From CAZFCK01 sp964517355 (lineage in GTDB: Bacteria; Desulfobacterota; Desulfovibrionia; Desulfovibrionales; Desulfovibrionaceae): a stretch of 14,796 bases of DNA. The translations under genes and the position numbers were made by a program. Below the pieces are notes generated by a model. It saw only the letters and a list, made by a program, of their open reading frames with translations. It ran no database searches and was not told where the DNA came from. The stretch spans positions 1 through 14,796 of the forward strand of contig CAZFCK010000113.1 of NCBI GenBank assembly GCA_964517355.1, given 5' to 3'. Shown piece by piece: positions 5,281-12,095 of the stretch; position 1 is the first letter of the stretch, and every line of letters starts with the position of its first letter.

Positions 5281-7563
5281 ACCGCCATACTCGGCCCGCA
5301 TCAACGCGGCGGCCCGCACCATGTTCCTCAGGGCGGCCAGGGACTCCTCCCAGCCACGGGTTTTAAGGCCGCAATCAGGATTGACCCACAGCCGCTTTAC
5401 GGGAACCACGGCGGCCGCCCGACGCAGCAAGTCACGCATCTCATCGACATCCGGCACGCGCGGGCTGTGGATGTCGTAAATGCCCGGGCCTATCTCATTG
5501 GGGTAGGCAAAGGTCCCGAAGCATTCGAGCAATTCCATGCGGCTGCGGCTGGCCTCGATGCTGATGACGTCCGCGTCCATGGCTGCGATCCAGGGCATGA
5601 TTTCATTAAACTCGCTGTAGCACATATGCGTATGCACCTGTGTTTCCGAAGCCGCGCCATTGGCCGCGAGACGGAAACATTCCACGGCCCAGCCGAAATA
5701 TGCGCCCCAATCCTTTTTGCGCAACGGCGCGCCTTCCCGCAATGCGGGTTCATCCACCTGGATCACGCCCAGGCCCGCCCGCTCGAGATCCGCGACCTCT
5801 TCGCGTATGGCCATGGCGAGTTGCAGGCATGTTTCATTGCGTGGCTGGTCGTCGCGTACGAAACTCCAGCACAAGATGGTCACGGGACCGGTCAGCATGC
5901 CCTTGACCGGCTTATCGCTCAGCTCCTGGGCATAACTCGCCCAGGAAACCGTCATGGGCTGTTTCCGCAGCACGTCGCCGTAAATGACGGGAGGTTTCAC
6001 GCAGCGCGACCCGTAACTCTGTACCCAGCCGTGTTGCGTGAAGCAGAAACCTTCGAGCTGCTCCCCGAAATATTCCACCATGTCGTTGCGTTCCGGCTCT
6101 CCGTGTACCAACACGTCCAATCCCAGCGCTTCTTGTTTGGCCACGGCGTCGGCGATGCATTGACGCATTGTCTGGATGTAAGCCTGCTCCCGCATCTGTC
6201 CGGACTTGAACGCGCGGCGTGCGGCCCGAATCTCCGGAGTTTGCGGAAAGGAGCCGATGGTGGTGGTGGGCAAAAGGGGCAGATGCAAGCACTCTTCCTG
6301 CAATTTGCGGCGTTGCTCATAGGGCGCCGCGCGCGAATACATCTCTGGCCGGAGTTCGGACAAGGCCGCACGCAGCCGCGGATTGCGCAAGGCCGGCGAG
6401 GTGCGCCGCGAGTTCCAGGCCGCTCGATTGTCCTCCAGCCAGGCGCTCGTGTCGCCCCCTGTCATCGTATCGGCCAGCATGCGCAGCTCGCGGCATTTTT
6501 CAAGGCCGAAAGCCATCCAGCGCCGCACCTCTTGGGGCAACGCGGTTTCACCTTCCAGATCCACAGGCACGTGCAGCAGAGAGCACGAAGGCGCCAGCAA
6601 CAGCCGCTCCCCTCCCACCGCGGAAAGGGCCTTGCGGCACAACGCCAGGGCCTTGTCCGCATCCACACGCCAGATATTGCGGCCATCCACCACACCCAGA
6701 GACAGCGCCGTGTCCGGACCAAGTACCTGCACCACGTCTTCAAGCTGTTCAGGAGCGCGCGCAACATCGACGTGCAGACCGGCCAGAGGAGTATCGGCCA
6801 GTTCGGCCGCATTATGGGCGATTGACCCGAAATACGTGGCCACCATCAGCTTCGCGGGCGCGGCGGCCTGGACGAGCGCGGCGTAGGTTTCCCGAAAGCG
6901 CCCCCCTTGGAATGCGGGAGGCAGATCCACAGCCAATACGGGTTCGTCGAGCTGCACCCAGGGGCACAATTTCGCGCATTTCTCCAGGATAGCCGCATAG
7001 ACATCCACAAGCGCATCCAGATGCGTAAAACGATCAAACCCCTGTGTTGTGGATTTTCCCAGGTACAGGTAGGTAAAGGGGCCGGGAAGCACGGCCTTGG
7101 CCGGAATTCCGGCCTCCACAGCCTCCTCCAGTTCCCGGAAAAGCTTATCGCTGCGCAGCGCGAACTTTTGGCCAGGGCTGAATTCCGGCACCAGATAATG
7201 ATAGTTGGTATTGAACCACTTGGACATTTCCATTGCCGTGACGCCCTGGCCCTGTTTGCGTCCTCCGCGCGCCATGAGGAAATACGTTTCCGGATCAACG
7301 TTGTTTCCTGAAAATGCGTAGCGTTCGGGAACAGCGCCAAGCATGGCGGTCATGTCCAACATGTGGTCGTAGAGGGAAAAATCCCCAACCGGCACCATGT
7401 CCAGGCCGGCGTTTTGCTGCCATTGCCAGATGTTGCGCCGGCATTCCCGCGCCGTTTGCTCCAACGCCGAAATATCACTCTCTCCCTTCCAATAGGCCTC
7501 CAGGGCCTTTTTCAATTCCCTGTGCTTTCCCATGCGGGAAAACCCCAACGTATGCGTCAGCAT
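5278..7563 (-). CDS. metE: Cobalamin-independent methionine synthase
   Basis: A full-length 761-residue MetE, which transfers the methyl group of 5-methyltetrahydrofolate (triglutamate) to homocysteine in the last step of methionine synthesis, using zinc and no B12. The N-terminus, LTHTLGFSRMGKHRELKKAL, is the classic MetE opening, and both barrel domains are complete. Zinc ligands are visible in HTHMCYSEFNEI (His, Cys) and NPDCGLKTRGW (Cys) near the C-terminus; the substrate loops TTTIGSFPQTPEIR and VHGEPERNDMVEYFGEQ are also present. The ATG at 7563 has a strong AAGGAGG site. It is a single-gene unit behind a cobalamin riboswitch and terminator, so it should be made only when B12 is scarce. 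That implies a B12-dependent MetH elsewhere in the genome. Confidence 0.97.
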   Translation of the reverse strand: MLTHTLGFSRMGKHRELKKALEAYWKGESDISALEQTARECRRNIWQWQQNAGLDMVPVGDFSLYDHMLDMTAMLGAVPERYAFSGNNVDPETYFLMARGGRKQGQGVTAMEMSKWFNTNYHYLVPEFSPGQKFALRSDKLFRELEEAVEAGIPAKAVLPGPFTYLYLGKSTTQGFDRFTHLDALVDVYAAILEKCAKLCPWVQLDEPVLAVDLPPAFQGGRFRETYAALVQAAAPAKLMVATYFGSIAHNAAELADTPLAGLHVDVARAPEQLEDVVQVLGPDTALSLGVVDGRNIWRVDADKALALCRKALSAVGGERLLLAPSCSLLHVPVDLEGETALPQEVRRWMAFGLEKCRELRMLADTMTGGDTSAWLEDNRAAWNSRRTSPALRNPRLRAALSELRPEMYSRAAPYEQRRKLQEECLHLPLLPTTTIGSFPQTPEIRAARRAFKSGQMREQAYIQTMRQCIADAVAKQEALGLDVLVHGEPERNDMVEYFGEQLEGFCFTQHGWVQSYGSRCVKPPVIYGDVLRKQPMTVSWASYAQELSDKPVKGMLTGPVTILCWSFVRDDQPRNETCLQLAMAIREEVADLERAGLGVIQVDEPALREGAPLRKKDWGAYFGWAVECFRLAANGAASETQVHTHMCYSEFNEIMPWIAAMDADVISIEASRSRMELLECFGTFAYPNEIGPGIYDIHSPRVPDVDEMRDLLRRAAAVVPVKRLWVNPDCGLKTRGWEESLAALRNMVRAAALMRAEYGG

Positions 7564-7639
7564 TGCTCCTCCTTGCGCGCCCCAAGCCGGGGGCGCTCAT
7601 GCATAAAGGTTGACAAGCAACGTGCGAACAAGGGGATAC

Positions 7640-7673
7640 AAAGACAGAAACCCATTCTCGGAACGAGAATGGG
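7640..7673 (-). terminator. Intrinsic terminator in the metE leader
   Basis: Perfect 10-bp arms CCCATTCTCG and CGAGAATGGG with a 3-base loop (7651-7673) are followed on the minus strand by TTTCTGTCTTT. It lies between the riboswitch and metE and is the likely expression platform. A TGGGC stretch just after the aptamer could pair with GCCCA at the base of the terminator to form an antiterminator; that pairing is inferred. Confidence 0.8.
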
Positions 7674-7754
7674 CCTAGCACAAAGGAATACGCGCGCCCG
7701 CAACGCGGCGAGGCGCATCCTTTACACCAGCCCAAGTCGCGAGGCTTGCGTAGT

Positions 7755-7935
7755 ATGTCTTCGAGGCGTCTTCTGGCTTACGGGTGGGCGTGTGGCCCGG
7801 CCTTGTCGGGGTTCCTTCCCAAACGTGGAACACGTTCAGTGGAGTGGCCCGGCGCTTCCCGAATACAGCAGCGCGTCTGCGACGGATTCGCACCGTCTTC
7901 CGTTACTCGAAGATTCCGAGCGATATTCATGCACG
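7755..7935 (-). promoter_or_regulatory. Cobalamin (B12) riboswitch upstream of metE
   Basis: On the minus strand the conserved core GGTGCGAATCCGTCGCAGAC (7894-7875) is preceded by ACGGAAGAC and followed about 95 bases later by the B12 box AAGCCAGAAGACGCCTC (7779-7763), the hallmarks of the adenosylcobalamin aptamer. The intervening stems are GC-rich. A TTGACA hexamer near 7950 is a candidate -35 for the transcript, though its -10 partner is poor. Expected logic: B12 binding favours the terminator at 7640-7673 and shuts off the B12-independent enzyme. The outer boundaries are approximate. Confidence 0.9.
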
Positions 7936-8047
7936 TGGAGCAGCTGTTTTGTCAACAGGCAACAGGACAACCCGGCACATGGGGCGCCTCCGCACCGGGC
8001 TCGAACCATAGAGGACCTCCCCAAACGGGGGGCGAACAACGCAACGC

Positions 8048-8554
8048 TCAGATGGATTTAAGCTCGACGCCGGCCGTCATGCCTTGTTTTCGAGGCAAAG
8101 CGCCCTTGCGCAGCATGGCCTCTTTGCGCCGGCACTCCGGACACAGTCCGTACAAGTACATGCGGTGGCCGCTCAATTCAAAACCGTGGCGTTCGGCAAG
8201 GCGTTTCTGCAACAGTTCAATGCCTTGATCCAAAACCTCCATGACGGCGCCGCACCGTTCGCAAATCAGATGATCATGGTGCTCGTCGTCATTGAGAATC
8301 TCATAGCGCGTTACGGCCTGTTCGTAGTTGTGGGAGACAACAAGCCCCGCCTCTTCCATGAGTTTAAGGTTGCGGTACACGGTCGCCAGGCCCAACGAGG
8401 AATCGATATCCCGGGCCCTGGCGTGAACATCCTCCGCTGTGAGATGTTCTTGCGCGTGCAGCACGACATCAAGAATAAGGCTGCGTTGCGCCGTACTCTT
8501 GAGGTTCTTGGACCGTAAAAAATCAAGATAGCGTTGCTGTAGATTCTTCTGCAT
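8048..8554 (-). CDS. fur: Fur-family ferric uptake regulator
   Basis: A 168-residue metal-dependent repressor of the Fur family. The DNA-binding domain holds the recognition helix LGLATVYRNLKLMEEAGLV. The metal and dimerisation domain has HHDHLICERCG (histidine cluster plus CxxC) and a second cysteine pair in LCPECRR, with the Fur-like HGFELSGHRMYLYG between them. These favour Fur over Zur, though PerR cannot be excluded by eye. A basic tail of about 25 residues after the last cysteine pair is longer than in Escherichia coli Fur. ATG 8554 is preferred because it gives the usual N-terminal length; an in-frame ATG at 8593 adds 13 residues and is possible. The nearest Fur-like site is the inverted repeat at 4264-4290; none is obvious at its own promoter. 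Confidence 0.88.
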   Translation of the reverse strand: MQKNLQQRYLDFLRSKNLKSTAQRSLILDVVLHAQEHLTAEDVHARARDIDSSLGLATVYRNLKLMEEAGLVVSHNYEQAVTRYEILNDDEHHDHLICERCGAVMEVLDQGIELLQKRLAERHGFELSGHRMYLYGLCPECRRKEAMLRKGALPRKQGMTAGVELKSI

Positions 8555-8665
8555 GACGACTCTCTTTTTCGTCTGCGATACGCCAAACCCCATCTATCGC
8601 TTTGCCCTCTTCCGCGGTAATGCGGCCGCATCCAAGGCCTGGCGCTTCGTGGATCACAAGCGGCA

Positions 8666-8686
8666 ACGCCGCTGGTAGAGCGGCGT
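8666..8686. repeat. GC-rich hairpin between the DUF5320 gene and fur
   Basis: ACGCCGCT (8666-8673) and AGCGGCGT (8679-8686) form a perfect 8-bp stem with a 5-base loop. It lies 38 bases after the DUF5320 stop on the minus strand. No T run follows, so it may only slow transcription into fur or stabilise the upstream message. Confidence 0.45.
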
Positions 8687-8723
8687 CGCCGTCGTGTGGA
8701 GGATAGAGCGGCACTCAATCCAT

Positions 8724-9065
8724 TCAAGCTCCGGCATCTATGTCGGCAAGGCGTTTACGAATCCCTTCCATTTCCGCCTGGAGTGCGTCCATCTGGTTCC
8801 TTAAAAAGGTTTTCTCCATTTCAGGATCCGGCTGCTGGTACTGCGCCCCGTATGCAGGCGCCACACCGGCGCCGGGAAATCCTGGAGCGGTTCTCCAACG
8901 CCAGCCAAAGCCGCCGCCGAATCCGCCTCTCCCAAAACCGCGTCCTCTTCCGTATCCTCCGGCATAATTGCCGTAACCAGGCATACCGTACCCGCCGCAA
9001 TATCCCGCGGCGCGTCCTGTACGAGGTCCCATACCAGTAGGTCCGGTGCGATCTCCTCTTGGCAT
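8724..9065 (-). CDS. DUF5320 family glycine/arginine-rich small protein
   Basis: A 113-residue protein with the family's N-terminal signature MPRGDRTGPTGMGPRTGR, a glycine-, arginine- and tyrosine-rich low-complexity middle (about 20-55) and a C-terminal coiled coil (about 80-110, MEKTFLRNQMDALQAEMEGI). Function is unknown. In anaerobes such genes usually sit beside NifX/NifB-like dinitrogenase iron-molybdenum cofactor domain genes, as here, where it starts 27 bases after one. AAGGAG lies 8 bases before the ATG. The same operon and the sigma54 activator upstream suggest a part in metal-cluster handling or an orp-like complex; this is inference. Confidence 0.85.
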   Translation of the reverse strand: MPRGDRTGPTGMGPRTGRAAGYCGGYGMPGYGNYAGGYGRGRGFGRGGFGGGFGWRWRTAPGFPGAGVAPAYGAQYQQPDPEMEKTFLRNQMDALQAEMEGIRKRLADIDAGA

Positions 9066-9092
9066 GATCTATTCTCCTTCTTTATCCATACA

Positions 9093-9662
9093 TTATCTGC
9101 GCAGCATGGGAATGCCGCATCCGGGGCAGAGACATTCCACACAAGGCGTACCCCGTTCATGGGGCATAGCGTAGCCGCAACGCGGGCAAACGCATTCACC
9201 ACCAGAGACGAAAACGGCATTGTCATACTCCAGGGCCTTCCGCCCTTTCCCTCGCCACTGTACCGCGCTTTTTTCCACGATTGCCTGCCGCCCCCCTTGC
9301 CGTCCTCTACGTTGCTGCCGCGTGCGACCGCGACACCCGGGCATGGAAAACGCTTCCCGCGTCAGCCGCCCCTGAATCCATGCCCGCACAACTTCGTCGA
9401 GGTCGCCGGCCACAAAAGAGTGGACCTGAATGCCATAGGCGTTGATCAACTTATGCGCGGGGCTGGCCAGTGCGCCGCAGACCAGGGTGTCCACACCCAG
9501 TTCCGCAAGACGCAACACTTTATGCATCACCAGGCCTTCGGCGCATGGAGCGTCGCCGCTTGCGACAATCCGGCCGGATTCGCTGGTGACGATACGCAGC
9601 CATGGCGCGGTCTCAAACACCGGTGCAATCCGGTTATCCCAATATGCGAACGCCGTTTTCAT
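9093..9662 (-). CDS. NifX/MTH1175-like FeMo-cofactor-domain protein with C-terminal zinc ribbon
   Basis: A 189-residue protein. Residues 1-105 form a dinitrogenase iron-molybdenum cofactor biosynthesis domain (opening MKTAFAYWDNRIAPVFETA, with CGALASPAHKLINAYGIQV near 62-80), the fold of NifX, the NifB C-terminus and the orange protein. A basic, glutamine-rich linker (about 108-145) follows. A rubredoxin-like double-cysteine module then carries CVCPRC (157-162) and CVECLCPGC (174-182), which could bind zinc or iron. ATG 9662 is chosen for its fit to the family N-terminus; the AAGGAG is 11 bases away, a bit far, and a GTG nearby is possible. It leads a two-gene operon with the DUF5320 gene. 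No nif genes are in view, so a general metal-cluster role is more likely than nitrogen fixation. Confidence 0.85.
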   Translation of the reverse strand: MKTAFAYWDNRIAPVFETAPWLRIVTSESGRIVASGDAPCAEGLVMHKVLRLAELGVDTLVCGALASPAHKLINAYGIQVHSFVAGDLDEVVRAWIQGRLTREAFSMPGCRGRTRQQRRGRQGGRQAIVEKSAVQWRGKGRKALEYDNAVFVSGGECVCPRCGYAMPHERGTPCVECLCPGCGIPMLRR

Positions 9663-9693
9663 TGCCGTTTCCACTCCTTTGCACTGTATCCAA

Positions 9694-9710
9694 TACAAAA
9701 TGGATGCCAA
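9694..9710 (-). promoter_or_regulatory. Candidate sigma54 promoter of the NifX-like operon
   Basis: On the minus strand TTGGCATCCATTTTGTA matches the -24/-12 pattern TTGGCAC-N5-TTGCA, with GG and the -12 dinucleotide correctly ten bases apart; the only core change is GT in place of GC. Transcription would start near 9684, just ahead of the AAGGAG site. The sigma54 activator encoded immediately upstream supports the call. Confidence 0.5.
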
Positions 9711-9793
9711 AAGTTATTCACGGCGCGCACTATGACTATCTGACTGATTTCATGAAATAAAACCAAGGAAAGCGAAAATGCGAAGCATATAGG

Positions 9794-9813
9794 GAGTAGC
9801 GCAAACGCTACTC
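9794..9813. promoter_or_regulatory. Inverted repeat, possible activator-binding site
   Basis: GAGTAGCG (9794-9801) and CGCTACTC (9806-9813) are perfect 8-bp arms around CAAA. It lies about 90 bases upstream of the -24 element, where enhancer-type sites for sigma54 activators usually lie. It is also downstream of the activator gene's stop, so a role as its 3' hairpin is possible, but no T run follows. Confidence 0.4.
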
Positions 9814-9874
9814 TAGCGGCGCACGACTGGTGCGTTCACGCTCCAGTACAAGCGTATCCCGCTTTTAGGGGGAA

Positions 9875-11245
9875 TCACTTATGGCTGCGTCCGTCTGTTT
9901 CCGGCATGCTTATGCCGAGCTTCTTCATGCGGCGATAGAGCGTCGTCTTATGGATGCCCAGGGCGCGGGCCGCCGCCAGGCGGTTGTACCCGCTTTTTTT
10001 CAAGGCGTCGCGGATGGCTTGCGCGTCAAGAATTTCATGGAACGTATTCAATTGGATATCAACGGGGCGCGCCCCGTTTGGGGCGGTTAGTTCCCTGGGC
10101 AAATGGGGGATGTCGATACAGCCTTCGTTGCAAAGAATAAAAGCCCGCTCGATGATATTTTCCAATTCGCGTATGTTGCCGGGCCAGTCGTAGGCCATGA
10201 GCAACGACAGGGCCTCCGGCGTGACGCCCTGCAACTGCTTGCCCTGCAACCTGTTGAACCGCGCGATAAACTGCTCCAGCAGCAGCGGAATGTCCTCCTT
10301 TCTGTCGCGCAGGGGGGGCAGCTCGCAACGCACCACGTTGACGCGGTAATACAAATCCTCCCGAAAGCGCCCTTCGCGGACAAGGGCCATGAGATCCTTG
10401 TTGGTGGCGCAAATCACGCGCACGTCCGCCTTTTCAGAGTGCGTGCCCCCCAGGGGGTCGTAGGTGCGCTCCTGCAGCACGCGCAACAGCCGCACCTGCA
10501 ACGCGGGGCTCACTTCGCCGATTTCATCCAAAAAAAGCGTGCCCCCTTTGGCCATGGCGAAACGCCCCGGCTTGTCGTGCATGGCGCCCGTAAAGGCCCC
10601 GGCCTTGTAGCCGAACAACTCGGACTCGAGCAGGGTCTCGGGCAGCGCGCCGCAGTTGACGGCCACAAAGGGGCCCGCCTTGCGGGGGCTCAGGGTATGG
10701 ATGGTGCGCGCCAGAAGTTCCTTGCCCGTGCCTGTGTCTCCCAGCACGAGCACGGTGCTGGGGCTGGCGGCTATGGCGGGGAGCACCGCGAAAATCCGCG
10801 CCATCAGGGGGCTCCTGCTGCTCAAATCCCCAACATGGAACTTCTCTTCCAGCTCGAGGCGCAACGCCTCCACCTCCGAGAGATCGCGAAAGGTCTCCGC
10901 CCCTCCAATGACGCGGCCCTTTCCATCGCGCAGGAGCGCCGTGGAAACGCTTATGGGGATGCGCACGCCGTCGGCGTCGATAATGTAGCCGCTTTTGCCG
11001 ATAATGGGCTTGCCCGTGCGCAAGGTCTGCCGCAAGGCGCAATCATCCCCGCACATGCTGGAACGAAAGACCTCCGCACAACGTTTGCCCAGCGCCTCTT
11101 TACGCGGCACGCCGGTTATCTCCTCGGCCGCGCGGTTGAAGGACGTGATGCGCCATTGCTCGTCCACCGTGAACACGCCATCGGAAATGCTTTCCAAAAT
11201 GGCTTCGGTGTGGGCATAGTTGTGCTTCGAGGTTGCGCCGCTCAT
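9875..11245 (-). CDS. Sigma54-dependent transcriptional activator (PAS, AAA+, Fis-type HTH)
   Basis: A 456-residue bacterial enhancer-binding protein. An N-terminal PAS domain (about 12-130) carries a Cys-x3-Cys pair in SSMCGDDCALRQTL. The AAA+ domain (about 145-375) shows Walker A GDTGTGKE, the sigma54-contacting GAFTGA loop, Walker B GGTLFLDEIGE and the arginine-finger region FREDLYYRVNVV. A Fis-type helix-turn-helix closes the protein (KKSGYNRLAAARALGIHKTTLYRRMKKLG). There is no receiver domain, so control is probably through the PAS cysteines (redox or metal) rather than phosphorylation. The ATG at 11245 has a GAGGAAG site. It lies upstream of, and on the same strand as, the NifX-like gene with a sigma54-like promoter between, so that operon is its likely target. 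The layout recalls the activator of the Desulfovibrio vulgaris orp genes. Confidence 0.93.
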   Translation of the reverse strand: MSGATSKHNYAHTEAILESISDGVFTVDEQWRITSFNRAAEEITGVPRKEALGKRCAEVFRSSMCGDDCALRQTLRTGKPIIGKSGYIIDADGVRIPISVSTALLRDGKGRVIGGAETFRDLSEVEALRLELEEKFHVGDLSSRSPLMARIFAVLPAIAASPSTVLVLGDTGTGKELLARTIHTLSPRKAGPFVAVNCGALPETLLESELFGYKAGAFTGAMHDKPGRFAMAKGGTLFLDEIGEVSPALQVRLLRVLQERTYDPLGGTHSEKADVRVICATNKDLMALVREGRFREDLYYRVNVVRCELPPLRDRKEDIPLLLEQFIARFNRLQGKQLQGVTPEALSLLMAYDWPGNIRELENIIERAFILCNEGCIDIPHLPRELTAPNGARPVDIQLNTFHEILDAQAIRDALKKSGYNRLAAARALGIHKTTLYRRMKKLGISMPETDGRSHK

Positions 11246-11522
11246 TCTTCCTCAGTGTAGCCGGTTACAAAATAATTTCTTAACGCCTTTCGGAGACGCC
11301 TTTCAAGGGAAAACCTCCCGAAGAAGACGGACCGGCTCGCAATTTCGTGGAGGGACCTTGATAATGATACAAAATTGGTAAGATAGGAACATCTTCCGAC
11401 CATTGGAAACCGGAAAACGACCATAATTCGGTGCGGCAGGGCCTGTCCCTGCCTTTGAGGACGGGGGCGCGCGCCATGCAGCCCCCTTCGGAGGGCGTCT
11501 CCGGCAAGGCGGCAATTCTCTC
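11246..11522. other. Non-coding gap before the tRNA region, two hairpins
   Basis: No gene is supported. It holds a perfect 7-bp hairpin, GGCAGGG/CCCTGCC with loop CCTGT (11435-11453), followed by TTT on the plus strand, and a near-perfect stem with a TTCG tetraloop near 11490-11506. The 5' leader and promoter of the sigma54 activator should lie in the part below about 11400, but no convincing -35/-10 pair was seen. Confidence 0.5.
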
Positions 11523-11552
11523 TTGACCGCACCTGTGGATAGCGTGTATATA
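11523..11552 (+). promoter_or_regulatory. Promoter of the tRNA-Arg region
   Basis: TTGACC (11523-11528) and TATATA (11547-11552) are separated by 18 bases; TATAAT at 11549-11554 gives a less usual 20. The start point would fall a few bases before the tRNA-like gene at 11568. No comparable promoter is evident before the intact tRNA at 11704, so both are probably on one transcript. Confidence 0.6.
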
Positions 11553-11567
11553 ATCACGCTTCAACAC

Positions 11568-11640
11568 GCCCCCGCAGCTCAGGTGGATAGAGTGCGGGAT
11601 TCCTAATTCCGCGTATGCGACATAGGGATTTTCGGGGGTG
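11568..11640 (+). pseudogene. tRNA-Arg(CCT)-like gene with a degenerate T arm
   Basis: Acceptor arms GCCCCCG (11568-11574) and CGGGGGT (11633-11639) pair over 7 bp (one G-U). The D arm (GCTC/GAGT) and anticodon arm (CGGGA, loop TTCCTAA, TTCCG) are normal, giving anticodon CCT. The total of 73 bases is normal without CCA. The 21 bases where the variable loop and T arm belong cannot form a T stem and lack TTCGA, and no CCA follows. It therefore looks like a decayed tRNA, or a tRNA-derived RNA, still preceded by a good promoter. Confidence 0.65.
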
Positions 11641-11647
11641 AACGGCG

Positions 11648-11662
11648 GCTGGCCCCGCCAGC
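11648..11662 (+). repeat. Hairpin between the two tRNA-like genes
   Basis: GCTGGC and GCCAGC pair perfectly around CCC just after the degenerate tRNA. The following sequence, GGAGATGTTCTTTAAC, is only weakly T-rich, so full termination before the intact tRNA is unlikely; a processing site is possible. Confidence 0.4.
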
Positions 11663-11703
11663 GGAGATGTTCTTTAACACGCCACAATCATTAGTCTTTA
11701 TGT

Positions 11704-11780
11704 GGCCCCGTAGCTCAGTAGGATAGAGCACGAGATTCCTAATCTCGGTGCCGCAGGTTCGATTCCTGCCGGGGTCACCA
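11704..11780 (+). tRNA. tRNA-Arg (anticodon CCT)
   Basis: A complete 77-base cloverleaf with encoded CCA: acceptor GGCCCCG/CGGGGTC (one G-U), D arm GCTC/GAGC, anticodon stem CGAGA/TCTCG with loop TTCCTAA (anticodon CCT, reading AGG), and T arm GCAGG-TTCGATT-CCTGC. It reads the AGG arginine codon. tRNA 3' ends are common integration sites, and an AT-rich islet with a mobile-gene remnant begins about 150 bases downstream, but no second copy of the tRNA 3' end was found in the window. Confidence 0.96.
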
Positions 11781-11795
11781 TTTTTCAAATATAAT

Positions 11796-11834
11796 AAAGG
11801 GTTGGTCTTGTTTTAAGGCTGACCCTTTCTTTTT
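11796..11834 (+). terminator. Intrinsic terminator of the tRNA transcript
   Basis: AAAGGGT (11796-11802) pairs with ACCCTTT (11822-11828), extended by weaker inner pairing, and is followed by CTTTTT. It lies 16 bases after the tRNA CCA. Confidence 0.8.
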
Positions 11835-11852
11835 GCCCTGCCAACCGGATAT

Positions 11853-11871
11853 GCCAACCTGTGTGGTTGGC
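11853..11871. repeat. 7-bp hairpin
   Basis: GCCAACC (11853-11859) and GGTTGGC (11865-11871) form a perfect stem with loop TGTGT between the tRNA terminator and the repeat at 11918. No T run follows; the role is unknown. Confidence 0.5.
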
Positions 11872-11917
11872 ACTGTTGTTTTCGGGCCTGGTTTGTGGCG
11901 AGGCTTTCTGTGTTTAC

Positions 11918-11945
11918 TAGCGCATTTTCGCCTTGAAACAAGGCT
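11918..11945 (+). repeat. 28-bp dispersed hairpin repeat, copy B
   Basis: Identical over 28 bases to 14744-14771 in the same orientation, and 26 of 28 to the inverted copy at 5253-5280. It begins TAGCGC and ends in GCCTTG-AAA-CAAGGC. Together with the distal copy it brackets the AT-rich membrane protein/HEPN islet. Confidence 0.85.
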
Positions 11946-11951
11946 TTTTTT
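11930..11951 (+). terminator. Intrinsic terminator formed by the 28-bp repeat
   Basis: GCCTTG/CAAGGC with an AAA loop is followed by seven Ts (11945-11951), a textbook terminator on the plus strand. It would back up the tRNA terminator at 11796-11834. Only this copy of the repeat has the T run. Confidence 0.75.
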
Positions 11952-12030
11952 GTATACGATTTCAGTGAAAGCCAGGTGGTTTTCGGTGGTGTTGAGCTGT
12001 GAACGGAAAGCCGGCTTAGCGGCTGTTGCT

Positions 12031-12090
12031 CGATTACCAGTAATCAAACCCGATCATTGCATGATCGGCAGTAAAATCCAATCGATTGGA
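12031..12090 (-). terminator. Cluster of three hairpins after the HEPN gene
   Basis: Just past the HEPN stop, on the minus strand, come a 14-bp perfect palindrome TCCAATCGATTGGA (12090-12077) followed by TTTTAC, then an 8-bp hairpin CCGATCAT/ATGATCGG with a 3-base loop (12050-12068) followed by GTTTGATT, then a GATTA/TAATC stem near 12032-12045. The first two have modest T tracts and may together terminate the islet operon; control by palindrome-binding proteins is an alternative. Confidence 0.5.
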
Positions 12091-12095
12091 CATAT

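Noticed and set aside
5176..6825. 549-codon plus-strand open frame
   Set aside because: It lies antisense to metE, whose whole length is a clear MetE protein; the long frame is a by-product of GC-rich codon use.
9093..9662. Nitrogen-fixation gene call for the NifX-like protein
   Set aside because: No nifHDK, nifB or other nif genes are in view, and the zinc-ribbon tail and DUF5320 partner point to a non-nif family member.
11358..11378. Second Fur-box-like sequence (TTGATAATGATAC)
   Set aside because: Only one half matches well and there is no inverted-repeat partner; too weak to call.
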